Source: Zygnema cylindricum
Taxonomy: Eukaryota; Streptophyta; Zygnematophyceae; Zygnematales; Zygnemataceae
Assembly: GCA_037447655.1 (NCBI GenBank)
Contig: JBBHKE010001120.1
Location: 1-64,000, forward strand
DNA length: 64,000 nucleotides
Direction: 5' to 3'
Part shown: positions 1 to 14,563 of the stretch, one piece after another
How positions within the stretch are numbered: position 1 is the first letter of the stretch
Layout of the letters: each line of letters starts with the position of its first letter
Translations under genes and position numbers: made by a program
Notes under the pieces: generated by a model
Databases searched by the model: none
Told to the model about the DNA's origin: nothing
Seen by the model: only the letters and a program-made list of their open reading frames with translations

Positions 1-953
1 ATTGAAATACGCTGGAACGGTTACCACTGCCTTGTCAACCTTGTCATTCAAGAACTTAGACGCATCATCCACCAGTTTCCTCAACACCTGTAAACAGTGG
101 TGTGAAGTATTAGAACTCCAACCGACATTGATTGCACTGCAGACTGAATTCCCAGTAATCGCTAAATTCCTCCCCAAAAGTTGATATACCTCTCAGAGAA
201 AAGAACGATTCACATAAAAACCAATGACGTAAGAAGCGCACCTGTGCGGAGATTTCTTCAGCAGCAAAAGACTTCCCGATGGCAGGACAGTCTAGCTTGA
301 CGTTACCATTGGAGTCACGAATCACATTATAAGACACTTGCTTTGCCTCATCGTCAACCTCTGTCATTTTGCGACCAATAAATCGCTTAACAGAAAAAAA
401 TGTGTTCTCTGGGTTGACAACAGCCTGCCGCTTAGCTATCTGGCCCACAAGACGGTCCCCTGTTTTAGTGTATGCCACAACTGAAGGAGTAGTCCGTGCA
501 CCCTCTGCATTGGTCACGATCGTGGGCTTGCCACCCTCCATGGCTGCTACAGCAGAATTTGTTGTACCAAGATCAATACCGACAACCTTCTCGCACACTG
601 CATTCAATGCTCCTCCTCCCCTTCCCCTACGGGACTTCTTCCTGCACGCAAAAAGAGAAATAAAAAAAAATACAAAATCTGAATGGCCAGGATGACTTTT
701 ACAAAAAAAAAAAGTATAAATGCCACGTGAACACAGACCGCTTAGAATAGAATCATCTAACTCACCCCACACTTGATCGTTGAGCGGCGGCACGGAGAGC
801 TCCCGCACCACTGATGTGGGAGACCCCATTGCTAAGTCCGTGCCCAAGAAAAGCTCTATCAAGGTTCTTAGATTTCTTGCTAGATGAACTACGAGAAGAC
901 AGGCCAGCAGCCACAAACACACCGGGCTGCAGGGTCTGAGAGAAGGCAGACAT
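1..953 (-). CDS. HSP70: Plastid (stromal) Hsp70, 5' part of gene
   Basis: This is an ATP-dependent chaperone of the DnaK/Hsp70 family, predicted to act in the chloroplast stroma in protein import and folding. Three coding exons are visible: 766-953, 242-641 and 1-87, the last cut by the window edge. Introns have GTGAGT...CAG and GTGCGC...CAG borders and the reading frame is kept. About 225 residues are seen. Residues 1 to about 75 are rich in Ser, Arg and Ala with few acidic residues, as in a plastid transit peptide. The nucleotide-binding phosphate-1 loop [11 protein letters not shown] follows at about residue 84. Further Hsp70 hallmarks are [24 protein letters not shown] and, in exon 3, [10 protein letters not shown]. 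The close match to plant stromal Hsp70 rather than cytosolic or ER forms is from family knowledge. The rest of the gene lies outside the window. Confidence 0.93.
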
Positions 954-2379
954 GGTAATTAGCTAAACTGTTGTAAGAAAATGTTATACCTAAGGCAAAA
1001 AAACTCTTGTTTCGCTAAAAACCTGTTCCTGCGATGTGTGATATTTGACACTGGAGAATAAGTCTACGCAGATTATGCTGGGGAGAACTAAAGATTGCTT
1101 GGGCGGCTTCTCAATTGATGTAATTCAGAATCAAGATAGATAGAGCAGGACTTATGCAAAAAGAAAAGGGTTCTAGGCGCTTCAGGTTGAGCCTGGAGGG
1201 ACTGCCACGTGGTAAAGAATGACCATGAAGACAAGCCCGTTTGCGGAGGAGCGGAACACGCGTTGTGACCGACGTCAAAAAACTGGATGAATCGAGATCT
1301 AACGGTGGAAAATAGATAAACTAAGAACATTCCAGGGAGCTGTGGTGCAGGCCACCTAGCCGTCAGATTTGGCTCACTGGAGGCTGTACGGCAGATTCCA
1401 GAAGGCCAGGATGGCGCCTTGGTGGTTTCTCTGCGAATTAGAACCGGACAAGCGCGAAATGGATAGAGGTGCACGCCACTGCAAACGAAACAAATCCTTT
1501 CTTTTCTCTAAAGGCAAAGGTACCAGCAGTACTGTCATAGAGCCTACGTGGAGAAACTTAAAGCCGTCGATCGTTGCTTGACGATGCCTCAAGCTCACAC
1601 TGGCCTCCGCTATTAATGTTAACAACACTGATAACGATTCAGCCGCGACTTTTATGGCCTAATAATAGAAAAGCGAATCGCCTCACGTCGGAATCAGTAT
1701 TCAATGCGGTCAAGCGAAACTTGTCGCTTTGTCCACAATGCGATGTGTCGGCTCGATATTTCTTGTAATGTGCTGCCTATACCGAAGAGCATTGCCAATC
1801 CGGTTAGTCGGTTACAATTAATGATATCGAGCAGTTGCCTACGGACAGAGGTCGCAAAAGTCAAAATCTAAGATAACCGAAACCCATCGTGTTTTTTTTC
1901 AAAATCTGAGTAACCCGACACCCGACCGGGTTATGTCACGCTCCAAAATTGTTAACCATTACCCGAAACGCGTTTAGGAAAATAAAAAGTTAAACCGGAA
2001 CTCTATTTCTCGCGACTACCCGTACCCGCCCGTACCCGAATAAGTACAAAATTAGTGGTACATCTCCCATATACCTTCCACGATACCAAGAGTACAAACA
2101 ACAATAATGTTGGATAGTATCGATAGTACAAAATCTTTTTTTTTTTTTTGTTTTTTGCCTACCCGACCGGAACGGATTTTTTTTATTTTTATCGTGAATC
2201 ACCCGCCCAAAGAATCCGTTTCAGATCCAACGCGGGCAGTCGGTTAACGGTCGGTTAAGGTTTCGGTGAACCGTTAGCGACCTCTACCTACGGACGAAAA
2301 TCAGTAGAAAATAAAACTGCGAGGTCCAAGGATTCACGGAAAGACAGAGGAGCTCCTCCTCACCCCCTCGTTTAAAAAA
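954..2379. other. Intergenic, upstream of Hsp70; no gene seen
   Basis: No reading frame here resembles a protein I recognise. The stretch next to 953 must hold the Hsp70 promoter and 5' UTR, but I see no clear TATA box. Poly-T runs lie near 2136-2150. Repeated short GGTTA/CCGAC motifs occur at about 1800-2270. Confidence 0.6.
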
Positions 2380-2743
2380 AAATGAAGGGGGGAGGAGGGA
2401 GGAGGGAGGAGGGGGAGGGAGGAAAGGGTAAAGAGGGGAGAGGGGGCAGAGGGGGAATGGAGGGGAGGAGAGAGGAAGGGAGAGAGGGAGGGATAAAGGA
2501 AAAAAGGAAAGGGAGGGAGAGGAGGAAAAGAAAGGGAGGAGATGGGGAGGGGGAGGGGGAGAGACAGAGGAGAGGGAGGAAAGGGGGAGGGGGAGAGACA
2601 AGAGAGAGGAAGGCGAGGGGGAGGTGGACGAAGTGAGAAGAGAAACGGGGAAGGGGAGGAGGGGGAGGGGAAAAGGGAGGAAAAGGAGAGGGAGGAAAGG
2701 AAGAGGGGAAGGTAAGGAGGGGGAGAGGGAGGGGGGAAAATAT
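2380..2743. repeat. Purine-rich (GGA/GGGA) low-complexity tract
   Basis: The plus strand is almost purely A and G, built of GGA, GGGA and GAAA motifs without a strict unit. Long open frames on both strands here are compositional. Such homopurine-homopyrimidine DNA can form triplex structures. Confidence 0.9.
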
Positions 2744-2960
2744 GTTAAATTTCCTAGAAATTAGGGATTCAGCATATCCCATACTAGGGAAAATTGAGCC
2801 GACCACGGCTCAAACATGGGACCCTCTGACTAAGCAATGTGCCACTAGCTCAATGAAGAGCCTGGCGGGTCCGTACCCATTTATTTTAGGCGGCTTCGAG
2901 TGTGACGTATCACATTCTACCTCGTATTGAACCGACATTCACGTGCCAATCCAACAAAAC
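2744..2960 (-). repeat. tRNA-like (possible SINE) segment between purine tracts
   Basis: This normal-complexity island splits the purine block. On the minus strand it has a box B-like TGTTTGAGCC (plus strand about 2802-2812) and a box A-like GAGCTAGTGG (plus about 2843-2855). Their spacing is about that of Pol III promoter boxes in a tRNA. No full cloverleaf folds by eye, so a tRNA-derived SINE fragment is only a possibility. Confidence 0.35.
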
Positions 2961-4249
<1,289 letters not shown>

Positions 4250-6685
4250 CAATTTTTTATTATTTTGTTGTTTTTTCAAATTTTCCCCTTTTTTTGTCAT
4301 TCGATCTTGTCCTCTTATTTCTCCCCCAGTCTTTTTTCTTTTCTTCTACCGTCGTTTTTCACTGCACTCGTTGTGCCTTCTTTCTAATTTTCCTAACTTC
4401 TCTGAAATATAACCATTTGCCCTATTTGGCTATAACACTAGGTATTGGAAGTAATAGAGTATTACAGTGAATAAATTAAAAGCACCTGATATTTACTATG
4501 TGGCAAAATATATAATCAATTTACCATTGGGCGAAGAGATAAGAATATCATATTTTTCATTGTACTTTGGAGGTTACTTTATTTAATCATTTTAGCCAAG
4601 TTGTATACCATCCAACAAAAATAAAACTTTGCAGATCCTCATTTTATATATTCAAACACAATTCGACAAAAAAGATAGCTGAAAAGTTGTCAACCAAAAA
4701 TTATTTTTTTAAAGTTAGTTAAATTGATAGACTCGGCAAGTGATAAGATCAAACCGGTCAATACCGATTCTAAATTTTTTTAGCATTCATAAGTATATTG
4801 GTATACACATATAAAGACAAGTGCCATAACCATATTAGCAAATCTAATCAGAGTACAAATTAAAAGGGCATCATGCAACAATTTGTGAATCAACATACAT
4901 AATCTCTTTTCATTGCATAAATATAACACCAAACATGCCTTTTCAAAAATATTAATTTATAACCTTTGACATAGTCATACAACCGCTAACACGATCTACA
5001 ATTGAATAATTGCCTTGAAAGATTCTACTCAAATCTTCAGACAAAAACTCTAGCTCATAACTGCAGCTATAAAGTATTTTACAACAAGAAAGATTGCATT
5101 ATACGAAACGCTACAACTTTTGGAAAAAACACTAGAAAATACATACTTTCAACAAGAAAGTTTGCATTATACGAAACGCTACAACTTTTGGAAAAAACAC
5201 TAGAAAATACATACTATCAGTTTTGTGAATAACTTCAAAACTTCTATCCTCCGGTTTTTTCTTATATAACATTCAACAACATTGCTCAAATCTTCTGACC
5301 ATCTTTACAAGGTTCCCTAAATGGTGGCCAATTGAAATTGAGAAAACTGTTAGCCAAAGAATTTAATGCAATTGAATGCTTAACAAACACTCGTTTGTTT
5401 TTGTATAATGTAAGGTTTCAATACGGTTTAGTAGTCTCATAGCTTCATATGATATGTATAAGTAGTCATTGTAATATTAGTGGCATATGGTGAAGATGTT
5501 TATAAAAGTATGTTCACAAGAAAAATATAATATAAAAACCACAAAAACAAAAGAACAATCTAGTTGTACACCTCAAAAAATATTATATCAATAACTTTTC
5601 GGCTTAACAAACCTTTAAAATGGATATACATATAATGCAATCGTATTTACATATTTTAATTTAGTGTGGCTCATAACGTTGTGTCTGCATGAATTATGTT
5701 GAATTGCTTCGTTTTGTATATCACTATCAACATCAATTATTAACGAATCACTAACATTAACTGTGTATCAACTTGCTAAAATTAGACAGACAAAGTTATG
5801 TTCAGCCTCATGAGTTTTTATGAACCACTAAGCTGAAGATTGTTGTTTAGTTTATGATTATTAGCTACCAAAAAACTCATTTAGATTGGTTCACTTCAAT
5901 AGCGACGGGCAACCTGCAATTTCAACCTTATATATGATGGTGATACATGGTGATATACCGTATTGCATTGTAACATCAGGAGAAAAAAATAGTTGGTATT
6001 GAATGGTAGCATCGTATCGACAGGAGCTGATACGCATCGTATACACCGATCTGTCGTGGCCATGCGGCAAATTATGCATCCGAGCCGTCAACATTGGGAT
6101 ACGTGCTTGTGGAAAAACGGAAATCTACGCAACTGGTCATCACACGGACCATCTCTGTTATAATAAATTACTAAATTGTCAGCGTTCAAAATTTGTTGGA
6201 ATGATGTTTTTCAATGTGGCGTAATGTTGGCAACTTACTTAAATAGTGCAGAGTACATTATTTATGATTAAGGATACCTGGATGTAGAGTGATTAACTCG
6301 AATAGCGATGGGAAGTGTAGCTACAGTAAATTAGGTTCATGTATCGCAATATCGGCTAACCGAGCATAATCAGCAAATAATGATCGCCCTACCATGGCAT
6401 TGCACATCGGGGCTCACCGACATGCAAAGCCGAAAACTGACGGTTCCTGCTCAATAGGCAACACTATTACGAAAGTGCCGGCCATCACGAATAAACAGTA
6501 TGACGGTCGAGACTGCATACTTCTGACTCGCAGTTAGGTCAAAGGTCGCTCAAGGATTCTCGGTTCATATTTCAAAGCTTTCCAGCACCTTCGTCTTTAG
6601 GCTTTGCTGATCAAAAGTTAGAATTGCCTCAACTGACTTTTTTTAGTGATTCCGAGAAAGCTTATCATATTCTAAGCTTGTGATT
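4250..6685. other. AT-rich intergenic region; no gene seen
   Basis: This is AT-rich sequence without a recognisable gene. It contains one tandem duplication of a 68-bp unit (5082-5149 and 5150-5217) with one or two differences. The last few hundred bases must include the RanBP1 promoter and 5' UTR. Confidence 0.6.
5082..5217. repeat. Two-copy 68-bp tandem repeat
   Basis: Two adjacent units, each starting CAACAAGAAAG and ending near ATACTTT/ATACTAT, are almost identical. Confidence 0.9.
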
Positions 6686-8143
6686 ATGGCAGGAGACGAA
6701 GATAAAGAGCAGGTAGAGGTTAGACCAGAAGGCGAAGAGAAGAATGAGGGAGACGAACCAGATGTCAAAGGAGATGAAGAAGATACCGGAGCACATGTTG
6801 CTCCAATTGTTAAACTAGAAGAGGTTTCAGTCAGCACTGGCGAAGAAAACGAGGATGTTTTATTTGAAATGTGAGCTAGTCGACGAAGGGTTTAAGACCC
6901 GATTTGACTTAGCTAGCTTCTTTTCAGAAGAATTTTACTTCAGTACACGAATGAAATCAGCCCGATTCGCTTGACTTATTACTTCGCTAGGTTTTGTTTT
7001 TATGGTATCATATGGCTGGGTTTGTTTCTGACCGTTGGTATTTGCAGACCAGCTCAACAGAAACATCTGTTTTTTTCTGTGTAAATGAAATTTCTGTTGC
7101 ATCTAGTTTTAAGAAGTTCATGTGAATTTTGCAGAAAATCGAAACTCTACCGCTACGACAAGGATGGTTCACAGTGGAAAGAACGCGGTGTTGGACAAGT
7201 GAAATTGTTGGAACACAAAAGTACTAAGAAAATTCGGCTGCTTATGCGACAGCAGAGGACATTAAAGATTTGTGCCAATCACACAGGTGAGCCGTTGTCA
7301 TCATGGTATCTTCCTATTTAATAATAATTTTTACTCTCTCACTTATGATTTTTTCACGCTCAATGTAAGTTGGATGTTAATTTTTTAGATTTCCTAAATT
7401 GGAAAATTTGTGAGGAATTGTGTATGTCACGTTTTTATATACTTGGTTGTTTTCTGTTTCCCCTTTTGCTAATTATTTTTCAGTTGCTTTGTGACACGCC
7501 AGTCCTTCCGGACACTGTCCTGCAGGAGCACGCAGGCAGTGATAAGTCATTGGTGTGGCACGCTAGTGACTTCGCAGATGGGGAGTTGAAAGAGGAGATG
7601 TTTACAATGCGCTTTGGAAGTATTGAGAGTAAGTAGCTTTATAATGTGGCAGACTGATGTTGCGGTACTTACGATTATATTTGACAGGATTGGTGTATTG
7701 TTTTTTTTTTATTTTTTGTAATGCTTTATGTCTTTGGTGTATGTCATTACCTTGGTCCCTGTTTTCCTTTTACTTTCTGCAGTTCGAAAAGTTTGTAATG
7801 GCTGATCTAGCTATAGTGTTTTCTAGCTTGCTAGCTGTTCTTTCATGTGCAGTAGTTCCATGTTGCATTATGAACATTAAGATGAGTGGCTCTTTTCTTT
7901 TTCTGGTTTGTGGTGTTCTCAGGTTTACAGAAATTCCGAACTGCCTTTAAAGATGCACAAGATAAAATGAAGGCAATTCTGGAAGCTCCATCTGAAGTAA
8001 AAAACGACGTGGACGAGGTGACTAAGGGATTGGAAAGTATCAAACTTCCAGCAGATGAAACAGCGAAAGCTGGTGAGACAGAAGCGGAGCCGAAAGAGGA
8101 AACAAAGGAGGAACCAAAAGAGGAGCCTAAAGCAGCAGAATAG
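6686..8143 (+). CDS. RANBP1: Ran-binding protein 1 (RanBP1)
   Basis: RanBP1 binds Ran-GTP through its Ran-binding domain, assists RanGAP-driven GTP hydrolysis and so supports nuclear transport. Coding exons are 6686-6870, 7135-7286, 7503-7628 and 7923-8143. The phases agree and give 227 residues, about the length of plant RanBP1. Exon 1 encodes an acidic N terminus ending in NEDVLFE. The Ran-binding domain carries KLYRYDKDGSQWKERGVG, IRLLMRQQRTLKICANH and WHASDFADGELKEEMFTMRF. The C-terminal tail is a run of KEE/PKEE repeats ending AAE. The start is the ATG at 6686, in the context TTATGGC. For exon 3 the acceptor AG at 7501-7502 is used; the AG at 7482-7483 would bring a stop. Intron 3 (7629-7922) is GTAAGT...CAG. 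The gene stands alone. Confidence 0.94.
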
Positions 8144-10187
8144 ATAGTTTTCTTTGTCAGATTAATAGTAACCTGAAGCATTTTTCCTTTCCATATACTT
8201 TATTTCTCGGATTTCATGGTGGCTGAGCTGATAGCCATCATCCCTTTGCTGGAGATGATGCAAGTTTTGATTCGCTACTGAGATTTGGTAGTAACTTTTT
8301 TTGCCCAACACATCAAGGGTATTCCAGGTTATTTGGTGGCATTGTGGTGGAATATCCTTTCAGTTTGTCCATGGTTTGCTCCTGGCAAGCAGGCAGCATT
8401 CATGACCTGGTCGACATATTTTCATCTTTGCAAAGAACATGGATTGCTTGTTTGTATATTTTACTTAATTGTTGAAGGGAAAAGCGGTTGTCTTATTGAT
8501 TGTTCAGAGGCTAGTTTGTTTCTTACCGGTGAGCTTATGTGAAGACAGACTGTTTGTCATGGGCTGATTAAATTTGTAGAGTTTATGAAGTATTTGTATA
8601 CCTTCAACATTGTTTGGAGACATCTTGTAGGCAAGGTGTAACTTGTCCACTTAATGGTATTTGTCGGTTAAGCTTTTTAGGATTGATATAATAATGCTTA
8701 AGGCACTTATCTTACAATCTACGGACCTAGTTAATCGGTTATCATATCAAATAATGTCTGTTGGCGTTCTGGATGTTTATTTTTGATTGACCATGTTCTA
8801 AATGCTGGACTTAGGTGTAACAGAAGGTAAAGTGATGTCTTTAAAGTCAGCATAGTATTATTCTTTACTGGCCAATGGGTTCCTTCTTGCTCCTGACATG
8901 TCTCATTAAGTGATTTTTGTTAATGTTTGGCATTGGATGTTTACACATTTTAGGGTTTGGATTGCAGGAATGCTGCTGACCCAAGTACTTAAAAATCATC
9001 AAATGGCAAACCTCGTGAACCCTCAATGAACATGTCTCATTACAAACCTGTTCACATTTCTGAAACAAGAACCCCATTACAAAATCATAGTGGTAAAACA
9101 TCTGAAAATATGGTATAGAAGGAATCGAACAGCAACATTAGAAATGATATTCAGAACACTGGTAAGAGCAAATCTAAAAGATAGTAAAGAGTGGTCAAGC
9201 GGTACACACATAGAGAAGGGTGAGCAAACTGAAAAATTACATGTGGAAGGAAGCAAGCAAAAACGGGCACCTATTGACGTGCGCCTATTGACGTGCAAAA
9301 GGAGAAAAAATCAATCAGAAAGATGTCAAATTCAAGTGTCAGCACATTGGCCTATAAAGCTTAGAGAGACCTCCAGCAGTGCTTTCAACTAGTGATATCG
9401 ACCGAAATTCCTACTTATGTAGTGGCTTGTTTTCAGTCCGTCCATCTTGTCTTAAAGTCAAATGGAGATCATGCTAACGATCCTGACGGTCTCGAGCTGT
9501 CGTTTTTGCTGCGAGGAATTCAAAAACACAGAGAGATTTCACTCAATCGACTTTTATGTTGGTTGGTATCACGAAAATTAAACCTTGTGAGGTGTGCGGT
9601 GTTAACTCATGCCCTTTGTACGACGAAAGATGCTAGCAATGTCTCGAACCATTCGACGGCGGTGTATGTTTTGAAGCAAGACATAAAGCTTTTTGTGCAA
9701 AAATGACCACAATATCCTCTACGGTTGAGCAAAATTCATGAATCTTTTATCACCATTTTGCGGACCATGAGATCTGAAGTTCTTCGTACTAATTCCCCGA
9801 AATTATTCAAACTTCCGTCATAACGCTATTGATGCTAATAGTATGGGAAATTATGACTAACAAGGCCGTTAATGCTTTCGACATGAATAGGCACTGGGCT
9901 AATTTGTCCAAGGAGAGAATGTAACATATTTCTTAAGAGAACCTATTCTCATTTCCATGGCGGTTTTGGAGGATGTAGCGTCACAAGGGTTAAAGAACAA
10001 ACTTTTGAGATTCTCAGGACTGAATAGCAAGGAAGCGTGAAGTTTCTGTAAAGAAGGGAAGGAGGAGGCAAAATTAGTATGACGAATGTAAGATGGTAGT
10101 AGGGTGTAAGGAAGAAGGAAATGCATAGACGACATACGGTCTTGTAGTACTAGTCTGAAAATTATTATGGGCTGACTTTATTAAAAA
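8144..10187. other. RanBP1 3' flank and intergenic sequence; no gene seen
   Basis: The first part is presumably the RanBP1 3' UTR. The remainder has only short chance frames and no domain, RNA gene or repeat that I recognise. Confidence 0.55.
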
Positions 10188-11000
10188 GCGCGATGGTAAA
10201 CCATCTGAGTCCATGGGAACAAAAGAGAAGTAGCACGGCAAAAACTGAAAAACTACATGTTGGGGGAAAAAACAAAAACAATAAGCAAAGCAAAAGCAAC
10301 GAAAACACGAAATGACAGCTAGTAGACGAAAAACACCCAAAAAAGCAAAAAACAACAAACGAAACACCAAAAGAAAGAGCTAACACCTAACAACAAAACC
10401 CCAACATAACTAAAAATCTACGCAAAGCAACCACGTAAGTCCCCGAACCCCGGAGGAGCATGAGGAGGGAGTTCGGGACACGTCGACGATCCATAGCCGC
10501 AATAGACGATCCAAGTAGGATAGAAGCCTGCACTCGCTGAAGGGCCACTGATAAACGTTGACGGTAAAAGGAAGTAAGTACTGAAACCAAATATCTCCAC
10601 TGCCATCGGAATGAAGCCATCCATAGCATCGCGATGGGCATAATCACGCTCCTTCCTCCTAGCCGCATCGCGTGCGGCCACGCCCACATGTCGAGCTGCC
10701 TGACTGACAACAGTATCAGAAGTAGGGTTTTCCAAAACAACATCACCAAATGTACGACGCGCACCATCAAGTAATACAATGTCAATCCGACGAGAAGGAA
10801 TAATGTGGGAAACTTCCCAACGGACAGAATATCCTCCCTCGGAAGCGATAGTAGCAATGGTGTCTCGAATCGTGTCGTGCGCCTGAATCAACTCGCCTCC
10901 GTGGGAGCAACGAAACAAATGAATGCCGCCGGGATCCAGAACGTGGTCACAAGAGCAAACAAGAGAGCCAAGCAAAGGTGGGTGAGGGAGGCCAATATAA
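10188..11000 (-). pseudogene. Decayed 3' end of a non-LTR-type reverse transcriptase element
   Basis: Read on the minus strand, this matches the C-terminal part of the element at 24282-25367. A short GLPHPP segment leads into a zinc-knuckle-like CSC...H...C (GGIHLFRC), then a nuclease-like RRIDIVLLDG...FGDVVLENP, then ARHVGVAARDAARRKERDYAHRD. After MAVEIFG about 25 codons are missing relative to the other copy. Homology resumes in another frame (SFYRQRLSVALQRVQAS). The fragment has no polymerase domain. The 3' UTR ends in a GATGG/CCATC hairpin (10191-10205) followed by TTTAATAAAG, as in the second copy. It is a truncated, frameshifted mobile-element remnant. Confidence 0.75.
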
Positions 11001-11329
11001 AGAAATTATTGTCGAATGAGTGTCATTGAATGTGCTTTTCAAATCCACAAAACCTCAGCAAAATAACCTCTCTACTCTTCTCTTCCTACTATATTTTCTC
11101 TTTTTTCACTTCAACAATACAATAAGATTCTAATAAATATATGCGGCCAGTATATGCTCTCAAATCTCTATCATCGTGTCTCGTGACACGGACATTATAT
11201 CATTCACAGTATTAGCGGTCACTTCGACTCTCTCACCCCTTGGACCATTTTGAGTCAAAGAGTATAATTTGCCCCACGGTCTCTTTACTAATCCAGAATG
11301 ATAAATCTTCCTAGATTTGAGACCGCTGG

Positions 11330-11533
11330 TACAACCCTCATTGATATTAGTGTTAATAACACTTTTTTCGGTCGTGACTATTTTTGGCCAAAAATCACAA
11401 AATAGAGATAACAACATTTTTGAAGGAAGTGGATTACAGTCTGCCACGTCTCCTCGCACCAAATTAGTATTATTAATTCAAATTTCATATTAACACTAAT
11501 AGATCTTCAACGCTAATAATGATGAGCGGTGTA
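11330..11533. mobile_element. MITE, TACACCGC family (204 bp)
   Basis: The left end TACAACCCTCATTGATATTA and the reverse complement of the right end, TACACCGCTCATCATTATTA, form imperfect terminal inverted repeats. The ends are shared with five other copies in the window. No coding capacity. A TA target duplication is likely but cannot be separated from the terminal repeat. Confidence 0.7.
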
Positions 11534-14500
11534 GTTTTATAACGACCGGAAAAGAAGCAGGTTTTACTACTTTCTATTACTTTCTACTAAATGAAGCAGG
11601 TCCCAGTGTTACTACTTTCTTTGATCGATAGTTGCTTGGCATGAGAAGCAAGGAAAGCAATGCGGGTAAAAATCACACTTCTCATACAGCTTTCATTTCA
11701 ACTCCCCTAAAAAACTTTCTTTTAGACTATCTTTCTTTTCCTTTGAATGCCGGATAGATTTTGAGCTGGAGCATGGAATAATTGAAGATATATTTTTTAC
11801 ATTTGGACTGTTGATAGGTTGAATCACTTTCTACGTGATCCTCGAAGCGTTGAAGACAGGTAAACACTTGCTGTATAATATTTCTGACACTCAACACTTT
11901 TTATCAAACATGTGGTGTGGGTAGTTTTGCGTTTGTGAGATTTGGGAGGAGGTGGTTAAAGAGGTATGATAGGGTCAAACATGGTGCATAGCATGGCTGG
12001 TCATCAAGGGGGAAGCGTATGGAATTAAATGTGGAAAAAGGTAACTGAGAGAGTGTGGGCTGAGTAGGAAAATGTGGGGAAGTGGGAAAAGTGTGTTGAA
12101 GTCAAATACCACTTTTCTTTTTTTGCTCTTTATTTGTGCCTTAAATTTGGTAACCCTAGAATATTTGTGGTTTCTTTTGATGAGATACCAATCTTTTTAG
12201 TTCTGGTTTTCCCTTCGCTTTTGTTCTCAAATGATGGTCAGACGTGATGAGGGAAAAAAAATGATTTACCCGAAGCGAGAAAAAAGACAATTATCCGGCA
12301 GGCTGCTTATGGGGCAGGAGAGTGCTGCTGGAGGAAAACCTGACTGCCGCAGGCGAGGATTTGGTCTCGCGACGGAGGGGAAAAATGCTTGCAAATAGTG
12401 TCAGAAATTTTCAAAACTTGCATCGACTCTGGAAATGATTGACTTTAGAGTGTTCATAACATCATCGGTATATCTTCACATTCACTGTGCCTGTATTTCA
12501 CTCATGGACAGATATGTGTGCATAGTTTGCAACCAAAGCAATATTACAATTTCATTTTGGGTATTGGGAGGCAATTAAATTACCACTGTGGACAAGTTTG
12601 AATATTGTGTTCAAATGTTGGACAATCTTTACCCTGTTGCTGTCCTGGAAGTCTGGGTTGGATAAAACTACAGGCTCCCATGAAGACCACAGAGCTTGTC
12701 ACCTGTCCATTCTCTTCAGCTGGACTTTTTATTGAAATAATCGATAAACCAGGCTAGGATTCTACCACAATGATGCCATACCAATGTGTAATTCACATTA
12801 CACATATACACAATCACAAAATAAAAATGTATCCAAATGGATGATCTGTACGATTGTCTCTTTCCCGTAATGGTATTACCTTCTCACGAGCACAGTGTTA
12901 CACATCTAATGTGAAACATGCTTACTGCAGGCCTGTCAGACAGCTCTCCTGCCACTTTGTCAACTTCATTTCGACATTCATCCCCTGTACTCTGCTTCCG
13001 TGACACCCTTTTCAGACTTCCTATATCTAGAGGGAGTAGTGCACATTTAAAAACCAAAACTTCATGACACTAATACTTGGGATTTTTTTCCACAGTTTAA
13101 AAGAGGAGCTTAAAAAGCTGTCGACCAGGTAAATAAGCTGGCTCGGTAGATGAACGCCAAGGAGTGTTACCTAACAGCTAAGATTCGTCAATAACATAGT
13201 TTATTGACAAGCAAGAAAGCAACCTACCAGAAATAATTTATGAGGATGATGTGAACCATCATCCACTTTCCTGAAACTTATAGACAACGCCTATGCCATT
13301 CTCATCCATGGAGATTAACCCATTCTAAAAGGATGAATTCGAAAGCTATGTGATATTCTAATCACTGCAACAGTACAGAATTGGTGGTGGCATCCATATG
13401 GAATAATATTATAAACCGCAAGCCATAGAAATCGCAATTAACAAAATCTCAATATAATCATACTGCTAGTGTAGATATGGCAACACTCCAATCACACTAG
13501 TGTTACATCCGAACTTAGGACCTGTCAAAGAAATTAAAGTTCTGACACCAATGATTTTTGCAAAAACGAAAATGCTTCCTTACCTATGAAGAAAATAACA
13601 AGGAACTAACACCACCTGTTGACCATGCAATGTTCAGATTGGCCAGTGACTGCTAACCAGGAGCAGAAACAGAACGGATGACCGCTATAACTTTTCAAAT
13701 GTTATGCCAGCAGCAATAACTCTAAACTGGGTGGCTTTAATCCTTTCACGCCACCTGGGCAAAGAGAAGCCTCCTGCCAGGCAATATCCATTCACAGAGC
13801 GGTCTTATAAAGAAAATGTCGTGCAAAAAACACGCACATGAACATAAGATAGAGAGAAAGGTATCGCAGCAGAGTCAACATCCACAGCACCAGTACTTCA
13901 CAAAATGTACAAATGGATACCAAGTTTTACACAACCTGCTATCCTGGCTCACTCCATTTTAGCAGAATTTCTGTCAACACATATACGCAAGCCTATTATA
14001 AAAACCACCCAAACTCCAGCAAACAGGACAGCCAAAAAACACAGAAAAATCTGACAAGCCAGCTTGCACGTTGGTGGGCCAAAGCCAGTTCTGCATAATC
14101 CATAATAGTTTTTCAACCATACAGAGAAACCTAAATTCAGCGGTAAGAGAAAAAAACTCTTCCTCTGGGATACAGGCAGGCTGGTGCCGAGTACTCTTGT
14201 TTATACAAAATCTGACTAACCGTCCAGAATTAACTTCTGTCCACTTTACTTCTTTGATTTCTTTGAAACTGCGGGCCTGCAGACCATTCAGAATGAACAG
14301 AATCAGCAACCGAATAGAAACATTGGCAAAATAGTAACAGAAAACAAAGAAACTTAAGCGAATTCCTAACAAGCCGTACATCCAAAAGTCGTATCTCAGG
14401 ATGATAGCAGCCAGCTACAAGCCCCGGTCTGCGGGTCAACATGCATTTGACACTTTGAAAAAAAACCCAACATCCTCTAGACATATTCCCACTATGCAGC

Positions 14501-14563
14501 CAGGCACTCATCACTGCAGGCATACTCTAGCAAAGTATAAACTTATATTGAAAAATAGACAGC
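11534..14563. other. Intergenic and RPL19 3' flank; no gene seen
   Basis: Only short frames without recognisable domains occur. The sequence just before 14564 is the RPL19 3' UTR. I see no RNA gene or clear repeat. Confidence 0.5.

Noticed and set aside
642-765. Hsp70 frame read continuously from 922 to 110
   Set aside because: It crosses an intron (642-765) with GTGAGT...CAG borders; the true exon 1 is in another frame with a transit peptide.
6680-6685. Upstream GTG start for RanBP1
   Set aside because: The ATG at 6686 is in frame and gives the usual family start.
7484-7502. Acceptor at 7483 for RanBP1 exon 3
   Set aside because: It brings an immediate stop in the phase set by exon 2; the AG at 7501-7502 restores the conserved domain.
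13974-14381. 135-codon minus-strand frame downstream of RPL19
   Set aside because: No domain, composition of non-coding DNA; probably 3' UTR or spacer.
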